Source: Prochlorococcaceae cyanobacterium jk18x1bzbins.87 (GTDB lineage: Bacteria > Cyanobacteriota > Cyanobacteriia > PCC-6307 > Cyanobiaceae). From it: a stretch of DNA of 34,730 bases. The notes under the pieces are model-generated. The model had not been told where the DNA came from and did not search any database. It was given only the letters and a program-made list of their open reading frames with translations. This document shows positions 16,955 through 25,214 of this stretch, piece by piece. The number at the start of each line of letters is the position of its first letter. Positions within the stretch are counted from its first letter, which is position 1. The translations under genes and the position numbers were made by a program. The DNA is taken from positions 1 through 34,730 of the forward strand of contig JAJDUS010000104.1 in assembly GCA_022826535.1 (NCBI GenBank). Reading direction: 5' to 3'.

Positions 16955-17813
16955 GGTCAGGACTCATCACCAGAAGAGGCCAATGGCGGCCAGGAGGATG
17001 GCGGAGCGGAAGACGTGGGCGCAACGGTGGTGGCGGGTTGCAATGGGCCGTCAGTCCTGCTGTCGGGAAAAGAGCGTCTCGATTGTGTGAGGCCTGCGAT
17101 ACGGCCTCTTGTGGTCATGGACTGGCTGCTTGGGGCAGCGACGGGGCGGGAGGCAAGGCGTGATGCCCTGCCGGGCCAGCATCTTGCGGATTTTGTTGCT
17201 GTCATACCCTTGATCCCCCATCACCGCAGCACCAGGCGGCAGGTCTTTGTGTACCCCATCAGCACCAGTGAAATCGCTGCATTGCCCTTCTCTCAGGTCC
17301 AGCCGCAGAGGACAACCTTTCCTGTGACAAACCCCATGGAGCTTGCTGGTCATGCCCCCCTTGGTGCGGCCCATCAGAGGGGGGTCAGACCCCCTTGTTG
17401 AGGCTGGACGCCCTGGGATGGGCTTTGAGATCGGTGGCGTCAATCCTCAGCACCTCTGGCTCTGCGGGATCGGGTGGTTCTACGGCATCGGATGCTGACA
17501 ACTCAGAAAAGATCAGGTCACAATACCCTTGTCCGACCAGCGGCGGAAGTGGTTGTCGGGGATTTTGTGGGGACCATAGGCCGCCGGGGCATCCATCCAG
17601 CTCAGATCGCTCCGGGTCACGTCGATGATGCCGCTCAACACCTTTCTGTCACCTACCCGCTTCACACCACGTTCCTTGGGAAACAAGGGGCGGATGCCTG
17701 CAACTTGCTCCGCACTGAGCCCAAACAACTGGGCCATCAACTATTCTCCCGGTGCTCTCTTAGGGCGCTCTCTCGCCTGAGCGGGCCACTCCTCACATGA
17801 TGGGCCCTGATCC
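16955..17813 (-). mobile_element. IS427-type element, copy 2, decayed
   Basis: The ends are inverted repeats: GGTCAGGACTCATCA at 16955 on the plus strand and GGATCAGGGCCCATCA reading in from 17813 on the minus strand, matching copy 1 at 11431-12293. The transposase runs on the minus strand: LSAEQVAGIRPLFPKERG, KVLSGIIDV and WMDAPAAYGPHK, then GRTKGGMTSKLHGVCH, QCSDFTGADGVHKDLPP, MGDQGYDSNKIRKMLARQG and HTIETLFSR with the Glu region. Frame changes near 17430 and 17515 and loss of the first catalytic Asp region leave it inactive. The insertion is immediately after the stop of TerB-like copy 1, between the two paralogues. Confidence 0.85.
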
Positions 17814-18023
17814 CAATGCATTGAGTTCCACAAGATGATCAGGTGTCTTCGCCCTTGATGGCTGTCTTGGGGCGATGGGTCATGGAAGAGTGCCAAGGAT
17901 TCCCACATCCCAACCCAGCCAGGCGCCAATGGTCATAGATCCTTAACAGTGGTTCCTGGATCATGGCAAGCCAAGGGCAAGGCAGCTAAAGCGAAATGCA
18001 CTCAACTTGTCTTTCTGTTTTCC

Positions 18024-18428
18024 TTGGACACCAAAACTGCTTTTGCCGCCGTTGGCCATTGCGCTGTGTGGTCCGATCTGGACACCTGCGATGTGGAGAG
18101 GAACGTGTTTTTTGAGGAACTGAACGCTCGCCACCCCTACAACACCATGGATGAGGCGGAGTGGACCACTCTCGTTGATCAACTGTGGGACCGGCACCGC
18201 AAGGACGGACGAGCAGCCCTTTTGGCCGAAGCCACCACCACCTTGAGCCCTGGTCAGCGGCTCACCGCCTTTGCCGTGGCCTGCAAAATCGTCGCCAGCG
18301 ACCGGCAGATCAACGATGATGAGGTGAGCTTTCTGATCCGTCTTGCCAAGAGCATCGGTCTCAATCTCCTGGAGAGTCGCACCATCCTCAGCGTGATGCA
18401 AATTCTCTGCATGGATGCCCTGGCCTGA
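18024..18428 (+). CDS. TerB-like domain protein, copy 2
   Basis: A 134-residue paralogue of the gene at 16550: LDTKTAFAAVGHCAVWSDLD at the start, LTAFAVACKIVASD in the TerB core, and the acidic loop here reading SDRQINDDE instead of SDGEINDDE, so the Gly is replaced. The TTG at 18024 aligns with the GTG of copy 1; the frame is open further upstream to 17949 but without similarity. The duplication extends beyond the gene on both sides: ATCATGGCAAGCCAAGGGC upstream resembles the DNA before copy 1, and TGCATGGAATTCCACAG downstream matches the DNA left behind the IS after copy 1. Confidence 0.78.
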   Translation: MDTKTAFAAVGHCAVWSDLDTCDVERNVFFEELNARHPYNTMDEAEWTTLVDQLWDRHRKDGRAALLAEATTTLSPGQRLTAFAVACKIVASDRQINDDEVSFLIRLAKSIGLNLLESRTILSVMQILCMDALA

Positions 18429-18524
18429 GTGCATGGAATTCCACAGGGCGGCCCAGGTCTCTTCCCTGGAGACGCCAGCACTGCTTAGGATCATCAATCC
18501 TCCACTTGGGTCCGGTTCCTTTCG

Positions 18525-19520
18525 ATGGCCAAGCTTTTTTACAACAACGACGCTGACCTCTCGGTCTTGAACGCAAAGACGGTGGCCATCATCGGCTATG
18601 GCTCCCAGGGCCATGCCCATGCCCTCAATCTCAGAGATAGTGGGGTGAAGGTGATTGTGGGTCTCTATGAGGGGAGCCGCTCTGCAGCCAAGGCGCAGAC
18701 GGATGGCCTGGAGGTGGTGTCGGTCCAGGAGGCCGCAGCACGGGCAGACTGGATCATGCTGTTGCTGCCCGATGAACTTCAGAAGCAGGTCTATGAAGCG
18801 GCCGTGGTCCCCAGCCTCACCGCGGGCAAAGTGCTCAGCTTTGCCCATGGCTTCAATATCCGCTTCCAACTGATTGTGCCGCCCACAGATGTGGATGTGG
18901 TGATGATTGCCCCCAAGGGGCCGGGCCATACGGTGCGCTGGGAATATGAAAATGGCCAAGGGGTCCCGGCCCTCTTTGCCATTGCCCAGGATGCATCCGG
19001 CCAGGCCCGCACCCTGGCCATGGCCTATGCCAAAGGCATCGGCGCCACCCGAGCGGGTATCCTGGAAACCAGCTTTAAGGAAGAGGCGGAGACAGACCTG
19101 TTCGGGGAGCAGGCCGTACTCTGTGGCGGTCTGAGCGCCTTGGTGAAGGCCGGCTTTGAAACCTTGGTGGAAGCAGGCTATCAGCCGGAGTTGGCCTACT
19201 TCGAATGCCTCCATGAGGTGAAGCTGATTGTGGATCTGATGGTGAAGGGCGGCCTCACGGCCATGCGGGATTCCATCTCCAACACCGCTGAGTACGGTGA
19301 TTACGTCAGTGGACCCCGCTTAATCACGGAGGACACCAAAGCGGAGATGCGGCGGCTGCTGGCGGAAATCCAGGACGGCAGCTTTGCAAAGAAATTTGTG
19401 GCGGAGTGCGACGCGGGCAAGCCCCAGATGCAGGCCATGCGGAAACAGGATCAAGACCATCCCGTGGAAGCAGTGGGCCAACGCCTCCGCGCCATGTTCA
19501 GTTGGTTGAAGGCTGCCTGA
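18525..19520 (+). CDS. ilvC: Ketol-acid reductoisomerase (class I)
   Basis: Second step of branched-chain amino acid synthesis: isomerises and reduces 2-acetolactate (or acetohydroxybutyrate) with NADPH and Mg2+. The Rossmann loop [13 protein letters not shown] is near residue 25; the catalytic FAHGFNI (His) and [11 protein letters not shown] (Lys) follow near 107 and 130. The metal ligands are visible in [17 protein letters not shown] and in [15 protein letters not shown]. Length of 331 residues is exactly class I. The ATG at 18525 gives [13 protein letters not shown], as in other cyanobacteria. cobD starts 21 bp after the stop. Confidence 0.97.
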   Translation: MAKLFYNNDADLSVLNAKTVAIIGYGSQGHAHALNLRDSGVKVIVGLYEGSRSAAKAQTDGLEVVSVQEAAARADWIMLLLPDELQKQVYEAAVVPSLTAGKVLSFAHGFNIRFQLIVPPTDVDVVMIAPKGPGHTVRWEYENGQGVPALFAIAQDASGQARTLAMAYAKGIGATRAGILETSFKEEAETDLFGEQAVLCGGLSALVKAGFETLVEAGYQPELAYFECLHEVKLIVDLMVKGGLTAMRDSISNTAEYGDYVSGPRLITEDTKAEMRRLLAEIQDGSFAKKFVAECDAGKPQMQAMRKQDQDHPVEAVGQRLRAMFSWLKAA

Positions 19521-19541
19521 CGCTATTGCGGTTGGGTTGCT

Positions 19542-20525
19542 GTGTCCCCCCTGGTGGGCTGGTACCTGGTGCTGGCCGCCAGCGGGCTGGATTGGCTGGT
19601 GGGGGATCCTCTGGCCTGGCCCCACCCTGTGCAGGTCATGGGCTGGGGAATCAGCCGGCTGCGCCATAGGCTGGAGTCCTGGTGCGGCCGCCAGCCCCGC
19701 CGCCTCCAACTGGCTGGTGTGATCCTGGTGGCCGCCCTGGCACCGTTGGCCATGGGGGCGGGAATGGTCCTGGAGTGGAGCGCACGCCGCTGGCCCCTTT
19801 GGGGCCTCCCCTGTCTCGTCCTGGCCATGGCCAGTTGTCTGGCGGGCCGAAGCCTGCGGCAACGGGTCATGGCTGTGGTGGATCAACTGGAGCCCTCCCC
19901 CGATCTGCCCGCAGCCCGTCAGGCCCTGGCCAGGATTGTGGGACGGGACGTGACACACCTGAGCCGCCGCCACATCCTGCGGGGCGCCGCGGAAAGCGCC
20001 AGCGAGAATGCCGTTGACGGGGCCTTTGCCCCCCTGTTCTGGATGGGGGTGGGGGTGGCGCTCCAGGTCCTATGGGGGGAGGAGGCGCCGGGACCGCTGG
20101 CCATGGGCTGGGGCTTCAAGATGGTGAGCACCATGGATTCCATGGTGGGCTATCGCCATGGAACCCTGCGCTGGCTGGGGACCGCCGCGGCCCGTCTGGA
20201 GGATGGGATGGTGTGGCTGCCCTGCCGCCTGGCGGTGCTGAGCCTGGGGGTCCTTCTGGGGCGGCCATGGTGGTTGTTGGCCATGGCGCAGCGGGAGGGG
20301 GCGGCGGATCCGTCCCCCAATGCCAGTGTCTCCATGGCGGCCTATGCCCATGCCGTTGGCGTCCGGTTGGGTGGGCGCAACCGCTATGGCCAGGAAGAAC
20401 GGGATAAGCCCCCGTTGGGTTCAGGTCATCCGGAGCCCCAACCAGCCAGTGTCTTGGCCATGCTGCGCCTGACCCGTCAGGGGCTGCTGCTGTGGTTGAT
20501 GATGGTGGCGGTACTCAGTTGCTGA
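19542..20525 (+). CDS. cobD: Adenosylcobinamide-phosphate synthase (CobD/CbiB)
   Basis: Membrane enzyme that joins the aminopropanol arm to adenosylcobyric acid in cobalamin synthesis. The N-terminal LDWLVGDPLAWPHPVQVMG and the central RDVTHLSRRHILRGAAESA-SENAVDG stretch are the two family signatures, and FAPLFW follows as expected. Several hydrophobic segments fit a polytopic inner-membrane protein of 327 residues. The start is GTG at 19542 (VSPLVGWYLVL). It follows ilvC by 21 bp and is probably co-transcribed. Marine Synechococcus make their own (pseudo)cobalamin, so the gene is expected. Confidence 0.93.
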   Translation: MSPLVGWYLVLAASGLDWLVGDPLAWPHPVQVMGWGISRLRHRLESWCGRQPRRLQLAGVILVAALAPLAMGAGMVLEWSARRWPLWGLPCLVLAMASCLAGRSLRQRVMAVVDQLEPSPDLPAARQALARIVGRDVTHLSRRHILRGAAESASENAVDGAFAPLFWMGVGVALQVLWGEEAPGPLAMGWGFKMVSTMDSMVGYRHGTLRWLGTAAARLEDGMVWLPCRLAVLSLGVLLGRPWWLLAMAQREGAADPSPNASVSMAAYAHAVGVRLGGRNRYGQEERDKPPLGSGHPEPQPASVLAMLRLTRQGLLLWLMMVAVLSC

Positions 20526-20557
20526 GGGCGCTGGCGCGCCTGGATTTCAGTGCCCTC

Positions 20558-20733
20558 AGCTCTGGATCAGGGGCCATGGGGGGAAAGCCTCTGTGGGAGA
20601 GGGCTGTTATGCTCCAGCAGGCTCCTCAGCCTGGGACAAGGCAGTGTCCCCAGGGCCACCACCAGGGAGGGGGGAATCTTCCCAAATCGGCCATCACCCG
20701 ATTCAGGATCCGTGTCGTTCACACAAGGGGAAG
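20558..20733 (+). repeat. Structured intergenic repeat, copy 1
   Basis: From CAGCTCTGGATCAGGGG to GTGTCGTTCACACAAGGGG this 176-bp stretch matches 24547-24757 in the same orientation. It folds into several short hairpins: CAGGCT-CCTC-AGCCTG, GGGACA-AGGCAG-TGTCCC and AATCGG-CCATCAC-CCGATT. It could be a small RNA gene, a MITE, or both. It lies between cobD and an IS982-type remnant. Confidence 0.65.
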
Positions 20734-20773
20734 GCCCCTCAGAAAGGCCCTGGTTTGGTGCTGTTCGCTGCCT

Positions 20774-21480
20774 TGATGGATGACTGTGCCCAGCTCTGCC
20801 AGGACTGGCAGCAGCATCACTTGATCCCCTCAGACCGTCAGCGCCAGCGACCAGGCAAGCTCTCCCTCGGCGAGGTGCTCTTCAATGGTGGCGCTCTTCC
20901 CTCTCTCCCCCGACAAGGACCTCAAGCATTTCTGCCGCTATGGGGTGGGGCCGGGGTCCGCCACCCTTTGCTGAGCTTTCCCGGCACCAGCAGGTTTGTG
21001 GTCCTGCTAGGGCTGGCCCAACGGGTGCCAGCCCTATGGGCGGGTTCTTTGGCTTCAAGCTCCATCTGCCCATCAACCACCGGGGCCAGATCATGGCCTT
21101 CAAGATCACAGGGGGCAATGCGGGATGCCCGCCAACCGTTGGAGCCCATGACGGTGCTCTACGGGGCAAGTTCGTCGGCAATACGAGGATACATTGTCAA
21201 GCCCCTCATGCAACGCCTATGGCAGCAGGGTCTGAATCTGCTCACTGGCTGCTGCACCATGAAGAACCTCCTCCTCCCTCTGCTGGACAAGCGACTGCCG
21301 AGAAAACGATCCGGCATTGAAACCCTCTTTGCCACGCTGAGGTCAGAGATGGGGCTGGAGCACAGCCGCCACTGCTCTCTCATCAATGGCTTTGTCCATC
21401 TCCTCTCCTGCCGGGCGGCCTGCTCCCTCTGGCCCCAACCAGGGTCAACATTGGCACAGTCGCCATCCCTGATCGCTCTT
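20774..21480 (+). pseudogene. IS982-family transposase, frameshifted
   Basis: Pieces in different frames line up with IS982 transposases in the right order: an N-terminal CAQLCQDWQQHHLIPS and KLSLGEVLF, then DKDLKHFCRYGVG, then MGGFFGFKLHLPINHRGQIM-AFKITGGN (the strongly conserved FGFKLH block), and finally MKNLLLPLLDKRLPRKRSGIE and LRSEMGLEHSRHCSLINGF. At least two frame changes (near 20885 and 21185) and a missing first catalytic Asp region show it is dead. Clear terminal repeats were not found. Confidence 0.82.
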
Positions 21481-21502
21481 GACCTTATCCGGAACTGGGG
21501 GT

Positions 21503-22234
21503 TCAGTAGGCACCATTGTCCTTGGGGAAGAGCACCACCCCCACGGTGCGCCAGAGAATCGCCAGATCCAACAGGAGGGATCGTCGCGAAATGTACCGCA
21601 AATCCAGGGCAACTCGCTGGGCATAGGTGAGGTTGTTGCGCCCTGATACTTGCCAGAGCCCCGTCAAGCCTGGCCGCACGGACAACACCTGATCAATTGC
21701 CTCCCCATAGCGCTCCACCTCCGCCCGCACAATGGGGCGTGGCCCCACCAGGCTCATCTCACCCCGGAGAATATTGAGAAACTGGGGCAACTCATCCAGG
21801 CTGGTGCGCCGCAGCATGCGCCCCACAGGGGTGATGCGGGGATCATTTTTGAGCTTGAAGCGATGATGAAAATCTTCCCGAAGCCGAGCAGAGTTTTTCA
21901 AAGTGGTACGCAATTGGCGATCCGCCCCCTGCACCATGGTGCGAAACTTGATGCAGCCAAAAAGCTTGTGATTCCACCCCAATCGGCGCTGTACGTAGAA
22001 GAGTCCCCCGGGGGAACTGCACCAGACTGCCAGCGCCACCACCAGGAACAGGGGGGCACCCATCCCCAGGGCCAGGCCAGCCACCGTGATGTCCATCAGG
22101 CGCTTGAGCCGTTGACTGCGGAGCAACCGCCCCGCCATGGCACCCCACCATGGTGTTGCCCGGGGTGCTGGCCACCAGGACCGGCCATGGACAGGGGGCT
22201 GACCATCCACACGCGGCAGCACCCGGATGTCCAT
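21503..22234 (-). CDS. Polyprenyl-phosphate sugar-1-phosphate transferase (WbaP/ExoY type)
   Basis: Starts an envelope polysaccharide by moving a sugar-1-phosphate from its nucleotide onto undecaprenyl phosphate at the inner membrane. A single hydrophobic hairpin (about residues 50-75, [20 protein letters not shown]) is preceded by SQRLKRLMD, and the bacterial sugar transferase domain follows with [44 protein letters not shown] and [13 protein letters not shown]. At 243 residues it is the short, catalytic form without the large WbaP N-terminal part. ATG 22234 (MDIRVLP) is preferred; ATG 22249 is also in frame. The GT4 gene ends 12 bp upstream, so the two form an operon. Confidence 0.93.
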   Translation of the reverse strand: MDIRVLPRVDGQPPVHGRSWWPAPRATPWWGAMAGRLLRSQRLKRLMDITVAGLALGMGAPLFLVVALAVWCSSPGGLFYVQRRLGWNHKLFGCIKFRTMVQGADRQLRTTLKNSARLREDFHHRFKLKNDPRITPVGRMLRRTSLDELPQFLNILRGEMSLVGPRPIVRAEVERYGEAIDQVLSVRPGLTGLWQVSGRNNLTYAQRVALDLRYISRRSLLLDLAILWRTVGVVLFPKDNGAY

Positions 22235-22261
22235 GGGGCAACAGAACATGGCCAGGCCAGC

Positions 22262-23449
22262 CTAAAGGACCTGTGGAAAACGAGGACCATCCACTTGGAA
22301 CTGCCGCCAGCTCCTGGCCAGTTGTCCCTTCATCCGCGCCCGAAACCGCTGCCCGGAAAATCCCTCAGCCTGCTGCCGCAGTCGCTCCGTTGGCAACTGT
22401 CGCCACAGGCGCTGATCTTCAAAGTGGCGGATGGCCTCCGCCAGCACCCAGGGGCAGGGGCGATCAAACAATAACCCTGTGGCGGTGGCTGGATCCTGGC
22501 GATGACAGCGCACAGAATCCAGGAGACCCCCTTGTGCCAGGGCGATTACAGGGGCACCAGCGGCCATGGCCTCCACCGGCGAGATGCCGAAGTCTTCCAC
22601 ACCGGCATGGACCAGAGCCCGGCAACGGGCCAGCAGATCCTCTACTTGGTGGGCGCTTTGCCATCCCAGAAGCTGGACGGTTGGGCCCGCCTGCCGCCGC
22701 AGCCGTTTTTGTTCAGGGCCATCCCCCACCACCAACAGGGGCAACCGGCAACGGTTAAAGGCCTCCACCACCAGGTCCACCCGCTTGTAGGCCACCAAGC
22801 GCCCCAGACACAGGTAAAACGCTTCCCGGGGCTGTTGCCAGTGGAAACGCTCCACCGCCACTGGGGGATGAATCACCACGCTGCGCCGCCGCCAGCAACG
22901 CCAAATGCGCCGCGCCGTAAAACGGGAATTGGCCACCAGCACGTCCACCCGCTGGGCACTGAGGTGGTCCCATTGGCGCAGTTGATGGAGTTGCCAGTGG
23001 ATCCACGGTCCCAACGGTCCCTTGGCCAGGGCATTCTGGTGCAGATAGACGTTCATCTGATCCCAGGCATAGCGGGGCGGGCTATGCACATAGCTCACGT
23101 GAAGCTGGTCAGGTCCGGTGAGCACCCCCTTGGCCACCAGATGGCTGCTGCTCACCACCAGCCCATGGCCACTCAGATCCAACTGTTCCACCGCCATCGG
23201 CAGGAGGGGCAAGTAGAGTTGCACACGGCGTACACCCCAGGGAAGCCGCTGAATAAAGCTGGTGGTGACAGAGCGGCCAGCCAGCCAGCTCCCTGGCCGC
23301 CGGGACTCCCCATCCACCAGGGCATAGAGCTGGGGCGCCAGCAGCTGATCCAACTCCCGCACCACCGCCTCAGCCCCCCCCGCTGCCCAGGGGCTGAACC
23401 ATTCGTGGACCAGGGCAACAGAGTTTGGCGAAGAAGACAACACCGCCAT
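22262..23449 (-). CDS. GT4 glycosyltransferase
   Basis: Retaining sugar transferase of the GT-B fold for envelope glycan assembly. It begins VALVHEWFSPWAAGGAEAV, the usual acceptor-side start, continues with LHVSYVHSPPRYAWD, a motif seen in mannosyl/rhamnosyltransferases of this family, LGRLVAYKRVDLVVEAF at the start of the donor domain, and the E-x7-E motif EDFGISPVE near residue 310. I chose ATG 23449 (MAVLSSSPNSV); the frame is open to 23566 but that stretch contains a 15-bp tandem duplication (GESGL twice) and looks non-coding. It precedes the sugar transferase in the same operon. Confidence 0.91.
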   Translation of the reverse strand: MAVLSSSPNSVALVHEWFSPWAAGGAEAVVRELDQLLAPQLYALVDGESRRPGSWLAGRSVTTSFIQRLPWGVRRVQLYLPLLPMAVEQLDLSGHGLVVSSSHLVAKGVLTGPDQLHVSYVHSPPRYAWDQMNVYLHQNALAKGPLGPWIHWQLHQLRQWDHLSAQRVDVLVANSRFTARRIWRCWRRRSVVIHPPVAVERFHWQQPREAFYLCLGRLVAYKRVDLVVEAFNRCRLPLLVVGDGPEQKRLRRQAGPTVQLLGWQSAHQVEDLLARCRALVHAGVEDFGISPVEAMAAGAPVIALAQGGLLDSVRCHRQDPATATGLLFDRPCPWVLAEAIRHFEDQRLWRQLPTERLRQQAEGFSGQRFRARMKGQLARSWRQFQVDGPRFPQVL

Positions 23450-23470
23450 GGGCAAACCGCTGCCAACCGT

Positions 23471-23500
23471 AAGGCCGGATTCCCCAAGGCCGGATTCCCC
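23471..23500. repeat. Tandem 15-bp duplication
   Basis: AAGGCCGGATTCCCC occurs twice without a gap, between the divergent starts of the GT4 gene and the DNA methyltransferase. It probably lies in the GT4 leader and could alter spacing of control signals. Confidence 0.9.
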
Positions 23501-23610
23501 ACCCTGGTCCAAGGGCTGGCCCTGCCGGGCCATAGGCTGAATTCCCTCAATGCAATGGCTTGCCATGGGGCTGGCCCAGGACCGTGGAGCAAGATGGGCC
23601 GGCAGGGATT

Positions 23611-24477
23611 ATGCAGGGGGATTCCCTGGAATTGATTCGGGCAGTACCGTCGGAATCGGTACACCTGATCCTCAGCGATATTCCCTATGGGATCGGCGCC
23701 GACCATTGGGATGTGCTCCACCGCAACACCAATTCCGCCTATCTGGGGCGCAGTCCTGCCCAACAGTCCGCAGGCGCTGTGTTTCAACGGCGGAGGAAGC
23801 CCATTAATGGCTGGTCGGAGGCGGATCGCCGGATTCCCCAGGAGTATGGGCAGTGGTGTGGCTCTTGGGCGCCCCAGTGGTACCGGGTGCTCAAGCCAGG
23901 GGCCAGCGCCCTGGTGTTTGCCGGGCGGCGCCTAGCCCACCGCTGCGCTTGCGCCCTGGAAGATGCCGGCTTCTGCGTCAAGGACAGTTTGGCGTGGCTG
24001 CGGGGTAAGGCTCCCCACCGGGCCCAGCGCCTCAGCCTCATCTATGACCGGCGTGGTGAGCAGGAGGCCAGTGCCCAATGGCAGGGTTGGCGGGTGGGCA
24101 ACCTACGGCCCACCTATGAGCCCATTCTGTGGTTCATCAAACCCTACAAAATCGGTGCCACCATCGCCGACAATGTGCTGAGACATGGTGTGGGGGCCTA
24201 TTGCCAGGATGGCTTTCTCAGGTATACCAACACCCCGGAGAATGTGTTAGAAGCCAGTTTGCCCTCGGCGGAGGCGGGCTTTCACCCCACCCCAAAGCCC
24301 CTGCGGCTACTGCAAGCTCTGATTGCCTTGACCACCCGTGAGGGTCAGTTGGTGCTGGATCCCTTTGCAGGTAGCGGCTCCACCCTGGTGGCCGCCCAAA
24401 GCCTGGCCCGCCGCCACCTGGGGTTTGAAGCACAAGCAGAGTATGTGGCCATCTGCAAACAGCGGTTGCGGGGGTGA
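23611..24477 (+). CDS. DNA methyltransferase, N6-adenine/N4-cytosine, beta class
   Basis: Transfers a methyl group from SAM to an exocyclic amino group in DNA. The catalytic motif IV (D-I-P-Y in LILSDIPYGIGADHWD) is near the N-terminus and the SAM-binding motif I (VLDPFAGSGSTL) near the C-terminus, preceded by HPTPKPLRLLQALI; this order defines the beta class, with the recognition region between. At about 289 residues it is a solitary enzyme: no restriction endonuclease gene follows. The DPPY motif is here DIPY, an accepted variant. Start is uncertain: ATG 23611 (MQGDSLELI) fits family alignments, but GTG 23584 or TTG 23560 are in frame. The target sequence cannot be read from the protein. 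Confidence 0.9.
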   Translation: MQGDSLELIRAVPSESVHLILSDIPYGIGADHWDVLHRNTNSAYLGRSPAQQSAGAVFQRRRKPINGWSEADRRIPQEYGQWCGSWAPQWYRVLKPGASALVFAGRRLAHRCACALEDAGFCVKDSLAWLRGKAPHRAQRLSLIYDRRGEQEASAQWQGWRVGNLRPTYEPILWFIKPYKIGATIADNVLRHGVGAYCQDGFLRYTNTPENVLEASLPSAEAGFHPTPKPLRLLQALIALTTREGQLVLDPFAGSGSTLVAAQSLARRHLGFEAQAEYVAICKQRLRG

Positions 24478-24546
24478 TTGGAGGAGCTTTTGAGAGATTG
24501 GACAAGACACGGGCTGTGGCCCTATTACGATTCGATAACATTATCC

Positions 24547-24757
24547 CAGCTCTGGATAAGGGGTCATCAGAGGAGGGGGGAACCACGCGGCGTGATCCCC
24601 TCCATGAGGGCAAAGTCTCTGTGGGAGGGAGCTGTTCTGCTCCAGTAGTTTTCTCGGCATAGGACAAAGCAGTGTCCCCAGGCATCCCATCAGGGAGCGG
24701 GGATCTTCCCAAATCGGATATAATCCAATTGAGTATCCGTGTCGTTCACACAGGGAC
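24547..24757 (+). repeat. Structured intergenic repeat, copy 2
   Basis: Matches 20558-20733 from CAGCTCTGGATAAGGGG to GTGTCGTTCACACAGGGA, with about 40 extra bases near the left (GGGGGGAACCACGC, then GCGTGATCCCC, itself a hairpin). The stems are kept with changes: AGGACA-AAGCAG-TGTCCC and AATCGG...CCAATT, and GGAGC-TGTTCT-GCTCC is added. The rest of the 24478-24840 gap shows no gene. Confidence 0.65.
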
Positions 24758-24840
24758 TGAATATATACGATGATGGTCACCATGATCCGGACCACAGTCC
24801 GTGGCTGGTTTTTTTGCTGGTGTGATCCGCTCCCTGGAAG

Positions 24841-25109
24841 GTGTTGGACCGGCGCAGCCAACAACTGCTGATCCGCCTCCCGGCCCGGGTTGCCGCTGGG
24901 CAAACCCAGGCCGAGTTATTCAAGCCGGGAGATCTGGAAGCCTGGTTTGCCATCTCGTCCACCACGGCCCAGGAGTGGCTCAAGACCTGGCAGGGGCAGG
25001 GCTGCTGCAGCCTGCCAAGGCGGGCCAGCACATTCGCACCTGGCAGCTGACGGAGCCATGGGCCAACTGGGTGTTAAGCCAACCGAACCAACAGGAAGAA
25101 GACAACTGA
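24841..25109 (+). pseudogene. Small helix-turn-helix protein, one-base frameshift
   Basis: GTG 24841 opens a frame reading LDRRSQQLLIRLPARVAAG and FKPGDLEAWFAISSTTAQEW-LKTWQGQG, a clear helix-turn-helix pattern. At about 24999-25004 one G is missing from a G run; restoring it continues GLLQPAKAGQHIRTWQLTEP and WANWVLSQPNQQEEDN to a stop at 25109, as a winged-helix would. The joined protein is about 90 residues. I do not recognise the family. It lies between the methyltransferase and the truncated methylase, so it may have been the regulator of that locus. Confidence 0.55.
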
Positions 25110-25214
25110 AACCAGGGTCCGCCCCAGCCCCATGGCGGCCCCATCTGCCCCCATGGCAGGATTACCTCACCAATAAGCCAACGCGACTCCCTCCACACTC
25201 CAGATTTGATTGCC

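Noticed and set aside
17961-19214. Long open frame (417 codons) on the minus strand over ilvC and the second TerB-like gene
   Set aside because: It lies antisense to two clearly coding genes, and its composition is that of the mirror of GC-rich codons; no protein family features.
20558-20733. Cobalamin riboswitch near cobD
   Set aside because: It is downstream of cobD, lacks the B12-box, and the same sequence recurs at 24.5 kb away from cobalamin genes.
22502-23635. Open frame of 377 codons on the plus strand opposite the GT4 gene
   Set aside because: Rich in His, Gln and Pro as antisense shadows are here; the GT4 reading on the other strand has all family motifs.
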